A stretch of 44,488 nucleotides of DNA from Spirogloea muscicola (GCA_009602725.1 WELB01000144.1:93500-137987), one strand, 5' to 3'; counted from the stretch's first letter, positions 22,481-33,440 are shown. Notes: generated by a model from the letters alone, not told the origin. A program made the numbers and translations.

Positions 22481-24520
22481 CCTGACGCCCGAACCCGCCA
22501 GGCAGATCTCCCTCTGCACCGGCCGCGGGGGCGTCGCTTGCCGCAACTACCACCGCCGCGCTCTCATCGTCAGATCGCACTGTGCAGCGCAGGCCGGAGC
22601 TGCATCGTCCTCTCCTTTGGTTGCCCCGCCATACAGGACAGCAAAGGGTGCATCCCGGCGTCGGTGCCGCAGGCTCGCTCGCTTAGGTGTACAGGATGCA
22701 TCTATCAGTCCGCCTCAGCGCTCCCAAGCATTTGCAGTGCATCTGCGCCCATTGGCTGCTGTTTTAGGCTTCGAGTGGTGGTTAAAAGTGCGGCAGCAAG
22801 CTATCTGAATTGAGGCCGGCCTTTCACAGCCATCGCCCCCTTTAGAGAGCTTCTTCTCGATTGAACTGCTGGCCACCTTCGCTCTGCCTTCTCTTCCATC
22901 CATCATCTTCACGTTCTTTTGTCCTGTTTAGCTGAGTTTGATATGATGCTGCTCATCGGAGGATCTTTTATCAGTATGTGCATCGAACATCGTCATGTCC
23001 CTCGTTCGAACTCAAGGGATACTTCTCGACCGAGCATTGGACCACTCTCGACTATCCTTCATGAGTGAAGTCTACTGTCCAAGAGAAGTCCTCCAGCTGA
23101 TCAACTTCTACATCAGCAGCAAATTGACAGGTAGACATTTGCTAGTGTTTTATGATGACTAATCTAAGATTGTGCTGTATGATATGTTCCTCAGCGAGCA
23201 CTCGAGATGGGATGAGCAGTTGAGTGAACCAGAGACAAGTGAGACTCTTGCCAGAATGGAGTTACTTGCTAATCAAGACTCAATAAGTTGCTTCCAATTG
23301 CCTTGCACTAGGAGTGGCTGGCCTCGGCAGTCGAAGGGCAAGCCCCGTCCAAGCATTGGGTTCTTGCCAAAGTGAGAACAGCACTTACTTGCTTACCGAC
23401 TTGGCAACCTGCTTCCGACCAACTCACATTGCAAGAGTGGCAGCTGACCTTGGCCTTGGCAGTTGTGGGTGGCGCCTAAGTCCAAGCAGCGATTGAGCCG
23501 CAATTGCCTGCGAGTCTTCTCCTTTGTTGCTTAAACCACCTCACTAAGCAGAGCACCAACGCATGCATCTGCCGTTTGCTTCCAAGAGACTGCTTAAAGT
23601 GCAGTTGCCGAGAAGGGGAAAAATGCCTCCCGTGTTTGCTTGCAATCAACAGGCCTGGCTGCCACCACCCCCAAACGTGCAAGATAGGGCAACTTGCGAT
23701 GCAGGCACAACACGCAAGCAAGCCGGCAAGAAGGCTGATTAAGCATGATCATGGCGGTCTGCCGACAACGTTGCATCTGAAGCCCAAGGATCAGTCACGA
23801 AAGCAGCGGAGCACGGAGTAGAAGCCCGCCATCTGCAGCGTGCTTCTTGCCATGCTTCTTGCCAGACTGGCTTTGGACGAACACAACGGTGCGAGTGAAA
23901 GCTGGAGGGGGTAAAGGGTCCATCGTGGTAGTGTCCTATCCGGCAATAACAGGGGTAGCATCTCGAGGCTTCAAGGACTTCGAAACAACGAAAGGCCGAG
24001 AAACTTGCGCCCTGCTTCCGCAAGGGCCAAGCTGTGCATCGCGTACATCTTGGAGCTGCTGCTGCTACTGCAGGTCACCACTGGAAACGGCCTCAAAGCC
24101 TTCCAGAGGAGAAGCGAGAAGCGCAGGTGCCGCAGGACGAGGCCAGCACAATCTCAAGGGCTGAGGGGGGAAAGGTCCCGACAGCAGCGAGGAGCTTGCA
24201 AGTGCACCCAAGCGCGCGCAGCGGGCGGCGGCACAGCGGAGGTGGCACTTGCCGGCAGAGCCGCATACGCCGGGCCGGCACTAGGTGGGAATTGTTAGCG
24301 TGCGAGTGGAGCGCAGGCAGCGGCGGAGGCCCTGGCTGAGCGAAGGGGTCGGCAGGCCCGGCACGGCCAGCGTCCGAGGCAGGAGAATGTGGCGATAGAG
24401 AGAGCTCACGGCGAGGAAAGCGGTGGGCGTGGAACGTCGAGTAACTTCGGCGCCAGGAGCGTGAGCGCACGAGGGCATGGTGGAGGCGGCGTGGGCACGA
24501 CTGCCGCAGGTGCTGGAGAT
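22481..24520. other. Intergenic, no recognised gene
   Basis: Two kilobases with short frames on both strands, none resembling a known family or showing a coherent exon-phase series. 24100-24350 is GC rich and could be a decayed gene or promoter. No RNA gene or clear repeat is seen. Confidence 0.45.
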
Positions 24521-25225
24521 AGAGATAGCTCTTCCTATGTAAGGCAATGGCTTTGAGAGGCCAGCCCAAAGTAATGAACAAGGTCTGAAAATGAATGATG
24601 AAGGAAGGCCGGAAGGTTATCAACGTGGGCGCCAGGGAGGGCGTGGGAGAGACGTGCATTGAGTGATGGGTGGCCTGAGTTCGAACATAAAACACCAGCT
24701 CTTCCAATATAAGGCAGGGGCTGTAGAAAGTCAGCCCAGAAAGAATGGACAAGGTCCAAAGGGCCGGGAGGCGCCGAAAGCACAGAGCTTTGCAAGACTG
24801 CAGCAACGGGAGCTTAGAGTCCAGCTCCTCTTCTCTATGGGCGAGCACTTTCTTCTTATTAACCCCGAGTCAGCAGACGCAGATCGGAGTAAACTTTGGG
24901 AAAGAGAATGCGGCTGCTGACATTGAAAGAGCGGCTGTAAAAGCCAGCCAGGTGCTCTTGGGATTCCCCAACAAGACCCATAAGCACGAAAAGCGCTTTC
25001 TCAAAGCTTACCCTGTAGGATAATCACTCATTGACCTCTAGTTAGCAGCCGCAACTCAGAAAGACTAGCCACGCCGGAAACAGCGCTTCCAAAAAGCAGT
25101 CCCACTTGATGAAAGCTAGAGGCAGCAGCTAGAGCATGGCCAGCACGCAGATGCAAGGCAGTACGGACCTCTGGACCTTGTCCGTTCTTTCTGGGCTGGC
25201 CATTCACACCTCCCGCTCCCTTTGG
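24520..25225. repeat. Cluster of GCCAGCCC-type dispersed repeats
   Basis: Several copies of the family core occur: GGCTTTGAGAGGCCAGCCC at about 24549, GTAGAAAGTCAGCCCAGAAA at about 24723, TGTAAAAGCCAGCCAGG at about 24936 and GACCTTGTCCGTTCTTTCTG at about 25172. The arrangement is a patchwork of truncated tails in both orientations with no intact gene. Confidence 0.6.
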
Positions 25226-25690
25226 AAGAAGTGGCTCTCCCAATGGGGCAAGGCCTGTGAGAAGCCAGCCCGAAAAGAATTGACAAGGTTCGAAGGGGCC
25301 AAAGTACGAGCTAAGCAGCGACTGCAGGGCCTGAAGAGGCTATGGCAGAACGGGGGAGGATGGACCACTTAGTAGTTACAAGTGAGGAGCCTCACATCCG
25401 ACAGACTAGCTGCCGGTAAAGTATCCCCTTGACGAAAGCCGGAGGCCGCAGCGAGAGCACGGCCAGCACGCAGATGCAAGGCGTGGGCCATGGATCGCTG
25501 GAGGGAGACGGACAAGCGCATACGATACACCTGAGCCCACGAGCCAGCGGCGTTGAAGTCAGCCGGCTCACCGCGCCTGCGGGACACAGCGCGCCGTGCA
25601 AGCCTGGCCAACAGGTCGAGCCAGTGGGATCCGAGAGCCCCATGCACGTCCACAGCCAGGGGGACGAACTCGTCGGCAACCGGGTGGTCG
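25225..25690 (-). mobile_element. Retrotransposon C-terminus plus tail, minus strand (copy D)
   Basis: Minus-strand frame 25653-25369 reads MDVHGALGSHWLDLLARLAR, then SWAQVYRMRLSVSLQRSM, LRAGRALAAASGFRQGD and LLTCNY*. It is followed by a noncoding tail to about 25225 containing the complement of AGCCAGCCCGAAAAGAATTG. It is the same segment as copy E on the opposite strand 500 bp away. It is 5'-truncated, so only the endonuclease-side C-terminus remains. Confidence 0.75.
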
Positions 25691-25734
25691 GCGTGTTTGG
25701 AAGCCCTCAGAGAATGAAAGGCGCTTCCAGAAGA

Positions 25735-25890
25735 GGGCGGTGGCTGTGAGAGGCCAGCCCAGACAAGAATGAAAACAGTTCCAAGGGGCCAGAGAAGGGC
25801 TCACTTTCCTGAAGAGAGAAGGCGCGCGGAGCGCATGAAATGAAAGGGAGGCCAATACAAGCCAATACATTGTTCCTGAAGGCAGTAGAG
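25735..25890. repeat. Repeat junction between copies D and E
   Basis: The segment begins with GGCGGTGGCTGTGAGAGGCC and then holds GAAGGCGCGCGGAGCGCATG. The same 20-base string recurs at about 38380-38400, with similar flanking sequence. Confidence 0.6.
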
Positions 25891-25901
25891 ATCGCTAACC
25901 G

Positions 25902-26870
25902 ATGTCCCACTACCGGACGGCAAATGTGCTCTCGGCGTCCTCACCAGGGGCGGCTGCTTGGCTGTCGGCTCTGCCGATCCACGACGCGCTCCGGATGCCG
26001 GACGCCGCATTCCGAACGGCGGTGCACCGCCTCCTCGGCCTCCACCCACCATGCCTAGGTGGAGTACAACAGTGCGAGTGCGGCGAGCGCAGCCCGGACG
26101 CGGCGTCACTGGCAGCTCACATGCTCCGATGCGCACGGGGAGGGGAGCGGACCGGCACACACGACCTGCTCCGGAACGCGATGTTTGGCATATTTGTCGA
26201 AGCCGGTTACACTGTGGCGCTGGAGCACTCCAGCATCATGCCTGACTGCTGGGGCGGACGGCCGCCTCCACACTCGGCGCGCCGATCTCGTCGCTAGCGC
26301 GCTCGGCGGGGGGCCTCGGCTCATTGCCGACGTCGTCACAACGGACTCCTTGGATTCCAGGAGCGCAACACGCTCGGCGGAGGAGGCGGGCTACGCCGTC
26401 CGCCAAGCGGCCGCCGCAAAGGAGCGCAAGTACTCAGATCACCCGGTAGGCGACGAGTTTATCCCACTCGCCGTCGACGTACACGGCGCCTTTGGCGCCA
26501 AATGGCTGGACCTCCTTCACCGCCTTGCGCGGCGAGCAGCGGCCCGCCGCGACGGGCAGCAAGGCGAGCAGCCCGGCTTCCATGTCGCCGGGTCCCTCGC
26601 CCAAGTTTACCGGATGCGCCTGGCCGTCTCTTTGCAGCGGTCCCTAGCTTTTGCGGTCCACTTGCGCGCAGGCCGCGCTCTGGCGGCGGCCTCCGGCTTC
26701 CGTCAGGGCGACGTCTTTCCGCCTGCTAGCTACTCAGATTTGCATCTACTGACGAGAGGTTACTGAGAGTTCGCTTACTGCTGTCTCAGTCCTTAGCACT
26801 CCGACTCCTTCAGACCTTGTCCATTCTTTTGGGCTGGCCTCTCCCAGCCACCAGTTAATCTGGCCGCGCT
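25902..26870 (+). pseudogene. Non-LTR retrotransposon C-terminus (best copy, E), one frameshift
   Basis: Frame 25902-26297 carries a zinc knuckle (CECG, then H and C in AAHMLRC) followed by GTHDLLRNAMFGIFVEAGY and PDCWGGR. A shift of frame near 26255 continues as RRADLVAS, IADVVTTDSLDS, VRQAAAAKERKYSDH, FIPLAVDVHGAFGAKWLDLL, SLAQVYRMRLAVSLQRSL, LRAGRALAAASGF and LLTRGY* at 26766. A CCHC finger followed by a PD-(D/E)XK-like RPD/D...K region is the layout of the restriction-like endonuclease end of site-specific LINEs. The tail then has CCTTGTCCATTCTTTTGGGC. No reverse transcriptase remains, so it is a 5'-truncated dead copy. Family assignment is from pattern memory. Confidence 0.75.
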
Positions 26871-27230
26871 TGCTTCAAATGTGGGGGTGGGCAGGGAGCT
26901 GGAAGGTCGACCGGCGCTGGGCGGGGAGGGCGACGGACCGCCTCCCCCGCCTCCCCCCGTTTGGGCTGGCCTCTCCCAGCCACCAGTTAATCTGGCCGCG
27001 CTTGCTTTTTACCTTAGCCTCCCCAGGAGGAAGAAGTGGTTCTCCCAATGGGGGCAAAAAGAGTGCTGTGAAAAGCCAGCCCGAAAAGAATCCCGCCGGG
27101 GGGGCCCTTACCATCCATAAACCCTAAACTATAAGTAGGAAGCTCTTCCCATTTAAGGTTGTGACTGGGCTACGCTTTATGTGGCCACCAGTTTGCACAG
27201 TGCTTTGACTTGACTTGGCCTTCACACTGT
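26871..27230. repeat. Further GGGCTGGC tail copies
   Basis: TTTGGGCTGGCCTCTCCCAG and TTAATCTGGCCGCGCTTGC at 26960-27005 repeat the same words at 26830-26875. An inverted GAAAAGCCAGCCCGAAAAG follows at about 27069. An isolated AAACCCTAAAC lies at 27117-27128. Confidence 0.65.
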
Positions 27231-27690
27231 AGCTGATTGGGCTAAGCGAGTCTCAATAGTCAACGGTTAGCGGACGATGTAATGGTCGATTCCATAAATA
27301 CCGGGAATCGAACGGGTGAAGAAGTGGCTCTCCCAAAGGGGGCAAGGGCTGTGAGAAGCCAGCCCGAAAAGAATTGACAAGGTTCGAAGGGGCCAAACTA
27401 CGAGCTAAGCAGCAGGGTGGTGAAACCACCCTTTGGGGTACCCTGTCTGCGGGCCCTCTTGCCCGTTAACAATACTGTAGCGAATCGGAGTTGACCGATA
27501 GTCAGTAGTCAGCAGTTAGCGGACGGTGTAACGGGTCGATGACCATGTATACTGGGAACCTGACGGGTGTCACACCCTGCGGGAGAAGCGGCTCTCCCAA
27601 TGGGGGCAAGGGCTGTGAAAAGCCAGCCCGAAAAGACGAAGGTTCGAAGGAGCAAAATGACGGAGGGGCCTAAAAGAAGGAAGGGCTCGC
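27231..27690. repeat. Two tandem units of about 250-265 bp with hairpin
   Basis: TTAGCGGACGATGTAATGG at 27267 recurs as TTAGCGGACGGTGTAACGGG at 27516. Each is followed by GGCTCTCCCAA, GGGGGCAAGGGCTGTGA, AGCCAGCCCGAAAAGA and AGGTTCGAAGG. Between them AGGGTGGT (27414-27421) pairs with ACCACCCT (27425-27432) around a GAA loop. Confidence 0.7.
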
Positions 27691-28550
27691 CCATTGAGGA
27701 TAGGGGCTGGAAAGCCAGCCCAAAAGAAGGAACTAAGTACGAGAAGGGGGCCAGGGGAAGCGCTAAGAAATACGAGCACAACAAGAAACAAAGCAGCTAC
27801 ATATTACTCAGTAACCCCCGCTAAGCAGCCTAAAGCGCTATGGCAAAACGGGTGGAGAATGGACCACTCAGTAGCTACGAGTGAGGAGCTGAGGGGTGCC
27901 CTTTCTGCCTTGGACCTCTTGCCCATTACGCTGGTGGAAACGCCGGGTAAGTTTCCCGATACCATCTCGCTGACTATCGGTTAGCCCGATCCGCTACATT
28001 ACATGCGCCCGCTCGCCTTGTCGTGAGCTCATCCAAAGTGAGGCGATGACTGTGAGGAAAGAAAGTGGCTATAGTGGAAGGGACGCGGGCTGTGAACAGC
28101 GAGCCCGGAAAACAATTGGATAATTTTGTGAGAAGCCAGCCCAAAACAAAAGAATGAAGGAATGAAGCAAGGGGAAGTCAGCGTGTGATGCGAGAAGCTC
28201 TTAGAAAGGATGGCTGCGAGAAGCAAGAATGTCTTTGAGAGGCCAGCCAAAATGGGACATAATCTGGGGCCAGAAAGCGCAGGGCACGCAGCTCCATGCA
28301 GCTAAGAGAGAAAAGGTCCAAGAGGGGGCTAAGCAAGTGACAAACGCGAATGGGTGCCCGATCACTCGTAATCAAGCACCAGATTTTATATTAGCAGCCG
28401 GACGAGAAAGAAGCTCTTCCAGAACGGAAGATGGTCCTTCAGAAGGCGGCGATGGCCATGAAAGGCCAGCTCAAAGGAAGTGGACAAGGTCCAAAGAGAT
28501 TAGATAGCGCATATCACTCAGCAAAGGAAGTGGGTATCACGGATGGCTGC
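27691..28550. repeat. Mosaic of dispersed repeat fragments
   Basis: 27691-27830 is the inverted relative of 961-1130. Cores recur at 28080 (CTGTGAACAGCGAGCCC), 28130 (GAGAAGCCAGCCCAAAAC), 28235 (GAGAGGCCAGCCAAAATG) and 28455 (GAAAGGCCAGCTCAAAGG). No gene is seen. Confidence 0.6.
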
Positions 28551-29570
28551 TCAACGACACCTGGTCAACAGGCGCAGGTCAGAAGTAGCAGCCTGACTCG
28601 TATAGAAGTTTCCATACGAAACAAGTAGTCGCATTCAATACGCCTGAGCTTAGTGGCGGCAGGTAAGGCACAGATCCTCTGAGGTGCAGAGCGGCCAAGT
28701 ACAGTAGCAGGCACATGCACGAACGATGGTGTCTCCTCTTTGCGGGCTGGCCTTCCACCGCCCTCGCCTTTTCTGATCAGAGAAGTTGCTGCTCAATTGT
28801 TGGGCGCCTGGTGTGAACCGTCCATTAACCGCGCGTCTGCACACAAAGACCGCGGGCCAAATGCCTGATGGCATGTTGCAAGGCCCCCCTGCCACCAGCC
28901 AGAGCTCGCCCAGCTTGTCAATTCTTTTCAGGCCTGGCTGTTCACAGCCCTTGCTTCTTCTCATTTGGGAGAGCCACTTTCTTTCTGGTGCAGAGCATGG
29001 GCCTGAGCTCGCTGCAGACAGAATGACAGGCGACCGTGCAAGGTGGGGGAGCCTTGTTGGCGGAGCCCATCTCGGCCGGAAGCACATCCTCACTACGTGC
29101 AAGCCCTAGGCTGGGCAGTACCCTTGAGCAAGTCGTGGAACGAGCACCGGTGCAGCCAAAGGGTGGTTGGTGGCGATAACAGCGGGGACAGGCAAATTAG
29201 TAAGAGGGGAAGTGTGACTGTTACGAGCGACAATGGTCTCAGGGTGGTCAAAGTAGATCGAGCTGCAGGCCGGCCACGCCAAGGTGGCGCTGCGCCGGTC
29301 CCAGTTCCGGGTGTGGGGCCCCCCCGCCGACTCGCACTGTGCGCCCACGCTGCGCTGGCCCGCCAGCGCCAGGCCGCAGCCCAGCCATCGGAGCCCGCAG
29401 CCTAGCGCGCGCGATCGCTGAGCTCGAGCCTGGCCTCCCCTCGAGCGCCCACTTCCTCGCCAGCCGGCCGCTCGCCTGCACAAGCAGGCCGCGCTCGCCA
29501 CGCTACCACATTCTGCGATCGCCCCGCTGCCCGGACTCGCAGGCCCACGTCCGCCGTGGCAGCCCCAGCC
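28551..29570. other. Intergenic with one repeat copy; promoter of second EXORDIUM-like gene
   Basis: 28915-28990 is a + oriented repeat tail (GTCAATTCTTTTCAGGCCTG, CACAGCCCTTGCTTC, TTTGGGAGAGCCACTTTC). The rest shows no coding pattern. From 29270 the sequence turns GC rich, as at other gene starts in this window, and probably holds the promoter. Confidence 0.5.
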
Positions 29571-32500
29571 ATGGGACCGCCTCAGCACGGTAGCTCTGCT
29601 GCCCTGGGAGATGGGGCGCACTGCAGCCGCACGTCGAGGCCGGGTGGTCGTGCACGAAGCGCCGCGCTCGTGCTGACCGCAGTCTTCTGCACTTGGAGCT
29701 TCCGGGTGAGAAGTCAGTTGCGGTGCGGGCCTCGGCATCCTGCTGACGTCTATGTTTACGTAGCCTGCCCTCCGGGCCCCTGGCTACTTGCTCGAGTCAA
29801 GTCCGGCTCCCAGCTTCAGCCGACGGTCGAATGCCGCGTCCTGACACTCAAAGGCTTTGGGTTGTGACCATGCTGGTGTCAGATGGAGCAATCGGCAGCC
29901 GCACAGGTATGGTCCGATGCAGGCATCACAAATGGAAAGGCTGGAGCACGCAGCACCCTTGAAACTCCTGCACCTGCATCCTCGCCGCCAACGTACAGGG
30001 GGATCATGTAGGTCCACAGATTGTCAGGCTTTCATGGCCTCGCTTTGCTCTGTTCTGGCAGCACTGAAACACGACGCTTAGGACCCACATCGCTGCTCCC
30101 TGACCAACGCAATGTTGAAGTGCAAAGCTTCGACTTGCTCCCTAGCCAAAGCACACATCAATCTCACGATTTGCAGCTTCCAAGGCTTGGCTTCACTTGG
30201 GCCCTCCGAGTACCTCTGTTTTACATGTAGGGTGCTCGAGTCAGCCACACTCAGTAACTTTGGGCAATTGGTGTGGTGCGTTGCACTGATGTGCAGCTAC
30301 CAGGGAGGGCCCATCCTTAGCGGGCCTGTACTGGACGTGTATCTTGTGTGGTACGGAACTTGGCCATCTGAGGCTGACAAATCCGTGATTCGCAACTTGA
30401 TCAGATCACTTGACTATAACACCAACTCCAACCAGCAGGGCTCCACGTTACAGGTCAGTCGAGGACACTGGGCATTGTACTGCACAAGCTTCTTGCCATG
30501 TGGCACTCGATAGAATATTATGATGGGCTCTCCAACGTTCCACGGAATTGTCAGAGGCAAAATTGAAGCGCTGCCATAGCTCACTGCAGCAAGATAGTCA
30601 ATTGCCCAGGTCATTATTGGTAGTGACCTCTGCTTATGAATGAGGTCCATCTGTTTTCAGAAATGGTGGAATGTGGCACACATCTACACCGACAGTACAG
30701 GTGCAATGGTCAGCAACAACATCTCTCTGACTGGAGAGGGTGTAGATTCATACTCCTATGGCCGATACTTGTATGTTAACCTCGACAACCAAACCCTGCC
30801 CGATATCAAAGACATCTTGAATAACCAAGTGGACAATGGCTACCTGCCAGCTGATGTGAACGGGGTCTACTTCTTGATCACAAGTGCCGATGTCTTTGTC
30901 TTGGATGCTACTGGTAAGTAGCACCCCCCACTTATCAGCTCAATTGGTGAGACCTTCTCCCGTGCTATAGGCCTCGCTGATGGTGCAGCTTATCTGTTAG
31001 ACTGTACCTCCATTTACTAGGCTGTCTGCAGTCCTGCATTCAGTATAGCAGAGTGCTGTAGCCGGAGCCCGAGAGCTTCAGTCAGCCTGAAATTAAAATC
31101 ATATGAGAGAGCTGAATCGGAGAGCAAACCTTGCTTGTTTGTGAAACAGACAGCAATGGGGGCCTATGTGGTCCAGGCACCAGAGGCTACTGCTCACAGC
31201 ACACTATGGAGTCTTACCTCGCTACAGATTTTATCACGACGTAAGCAATCTCGTGCCGAGGGAGCACTTGTGAAAGTTCACAGTTGTCCTTCGAGTTGAT
31301 TCCCTGAGATGACCTCCTTTGGCTAATTGACAAAAAAGAATCCGCATGGGGATTGCATGCTCGGTGCGAGGATGGTTAGCGAAGCTGGTACGGTTGTGTA
31401 GACCCGTTCTGATGACCACACACAAAATCTGTCTTGAGTAGTCAGCCGCCTCACCTACCTTTCTTGGCCACACACTGCAGCACCTCCCTCAAGTACGCAG
31501 TCCTGGGGGACCCCAGCCAATGCCCCGAGCAGTGTATCCCTTTCCAGCAAGCAAATCCAAGCGCCCAAGCGCCAAATGGCAATTGGGCCATTGATGGCTT
31601 GGCCAACAACGTTGCAGCTGCACTGGTCAACAGTGCCACCAACCCATCCGGTATTAGTGGAGGGCCTCCTGGTTGGGTCAGCAATCTGACTGCAACTATA
31701 CAGGAAGAAGTGGCCAGCAAGTGTTCGCACTCGTTTGGGACCCTTGCAGTCAATGGCAGCGTCGAGTACAACTTGATGGGGACCGGCGGCCAGAGGTGAG
31801 CGCTTCTGAACGAGCTCATGACTGACCCCCTGCTCATACTCTTGACGTCCTCTAGACAGCGTCCTGATAGAGGCACCAAGTGTGCATGCGCTTGTGCAGG
31901 TTTGCGGTGCAGCAGATCTGGGATCCTCTTGCAGGCTCGTGCTCGCTTGGCGACCCAAATCCTGCTCCTCCCCCTCCGCCTTCTCCCCCTCCACCACCTC
32001 CCCACCGACCTCCTCCGCCCCCCCCACCTCCACTTGCCAGTCCCCCTCCTCCTCCTCCTCCCCCTCCCCCTTCCCNNNNNNNNNNNNNNNNNNNNNNNNN
32101 NNNNNNNNNNNNNNNNNNNNNNNNNNNNNNNNNNNNNNNNNNNNNNNNNNNNNNNNNNNNNNNNNNNNNNNNNNNNNNNNNNNNNNNNNNNNNNNNNNNN
32201 NNNNNNNNNNNNNNNNNNNNNNNNNNNNNNNNNNNNNNNNNNNNNNNNNNNNNNNNNNNNNNNNNNNNNNNNNNNNNNNNGGCCACCTCCTCCTCCTCCC
32301 CCTCCTCATACCCCACCTCCCCCTTCTCTTCACCCGCCGCTATCTCCTCCCCCTCTCTCTCCCCCTCCACAACCTCTATCTACTCCCGCCCCCCATATTG
32401 TGGCGCCTCCATCTCCTCCACCCACCTCGCCACCTCCTAGTCTTCCGCCGCCGCTCCTTTCTCCTCCATCCACGCAGCCTCTCATCACTCCTCCACCGTC

Positions 32501-33440
32501 CCCTCCCCTTCCTCCTCCTCCCTTGCCAGCTCCTTCCCCTCCTCCTCCCTCTGCGCAGCCAAGTCCTCCCCTTCCTTCTCCCCCAGCTCTGCCCCTCACG
32601 CCACCTCCTCCTCCTTCCGGTTCCCTAATTCCATCTCCAGATGCTCCCCCATCTCCTCCGCCTCCCCAAGACCCCATACCAACTCCTTTCCTCTCCCCGC
32701 CACCTTCCCCACCTCCTTCCCCTTCTTTGGCACCTCTGCCTCTACCTCCACCTCCAACTGATTTCGTTCCAGTCCCACCAATAAGTCCTCCCTCTGCAGC
32801 CTCGCCTCCACCCACGGCGTATTCCCCTCCAACATTCACACATAACTCCTCGCCCAGCATGTCTCCGCCTCCTCATTCTCCGACTGATGTATCAGCCCCT
32901 GTTGGTGCCAAGCCACCTCTTCAGCACCCTCCGACACCCTCGCCTAAGCCACGTCCAGGCGGGGGCCCCGTTCCCAACCCAGTGAAGGCAAAGGCCCCTC
33001 CATCTTTACCAAGCTATCAACCTGTTTCTCCATATCCTCCCACTGGCATTGCTCGTAAGCCCCCTGCTACTCTAAGCCCTCCACGGCCGCCCAAGGGCAG
33101 GAAGTACAAAGTGAACACGACTCTGGTCGCAGCTGCACCACCCTGCATCTATCCACCTCCATCTGGTCCTACTGGTCACCACCCTCGTAACCAGGGCCAC
33201 CATGAGTTCAGCTCATCTTCGATGCTCAAGTTCCTGTATGACATCCTATCTTTTGCAAAAGGCTCAGCTCGTCAGCCTCCCCATCCTCCATCCCCTCCTC
33301 CACCCCTTTGTAAACCTGCCATTGGCCACCATCCACACGGAGCTGGCCACCACAAGAAGCCCCCACCTGCTGCTGCGGTGGGGCCGCCTCTGCCTCCCAA
33401 GAGTATGCATTCTACCAAGGGTCACTCAACCTTCGGCTAG
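29571..33440 (+). CDS. EXORDIUM/PHI-1-like protein with very long proline-rich tail
   Basis: Phase-consistent exons: 30062-30226, 30297-30453, 30661-30913, 31150-31240, 31481-31795 and from 31900 through a gap to the stop at 33440. The domain shows YQGGPILSG, VYLVWYGTW, KWWNVAHIYTD, GVYFLITSADVFV, GGLCGPGTRGYCSQH, KYAVLGDPSQCPEQC, WAIDGLANNVAAALVNSAT, EEVASKC, YNLMGTGGQRF and QQIWDP. The HELAE motif of the family is absent. The tail exceeds 400 residues of PPPP, PPSPPP and SPPP blocks, like hydroxyproline-rich glycoproteins and pherophorins. It ends with two GHHP-type motifs and a Lys-rich stretch. A possible first exon 29571-29705 holds a hydrophobic AALVLTAVFCTW but does not join in phase with 30062, so the N-terminus is unresolved. 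Reading frame differs on the two sides of the gap. It is a paralogue of the gene at 17987-20880. Confidence 0.82.
32076..32280. other. Assembly gap (205 N) in proline-rich exon
   Basis: Undetermined bases inside CCT/CCC-rich coding sequence. The proline frame before the gap and after it are not the same modulo three with 205 bases between, so the gap size is probably wrong or an intron is hidden. Confidence 0.97.

Noticed and set aside
24005-24340. Overlapping frames in the GC-rich stretch
   Set aside because: Three overlapping frames open at once from composition; none shows a recognisable domain.
27117-27128. AAACCCTAAAC as a second interstitial telomere
   Set aside because: Barely more than one unit; expected by chance in this much sequence.
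29106-29738. 210-residue minus frame upstream of the second EXORDIUM-like gene
   Set aside because: GC-rich compositional frame with no family resemblance or exon structure.
31650-31705. GTATTAG ... ATACAG as a 54-base intron in the second EXORDIUM-like gene
   Set aside because: The stretch is open, in frame and aligns with the region before the conserved E-(I/V)A(D/S)-(L/K)C segment, so it is kept as coding.
32330-32860. Gly/Glu-rich minus frames opposite the proline-rich exon
   Set aside because: Antisense shadows of CCT/CCC codons; no independent support.
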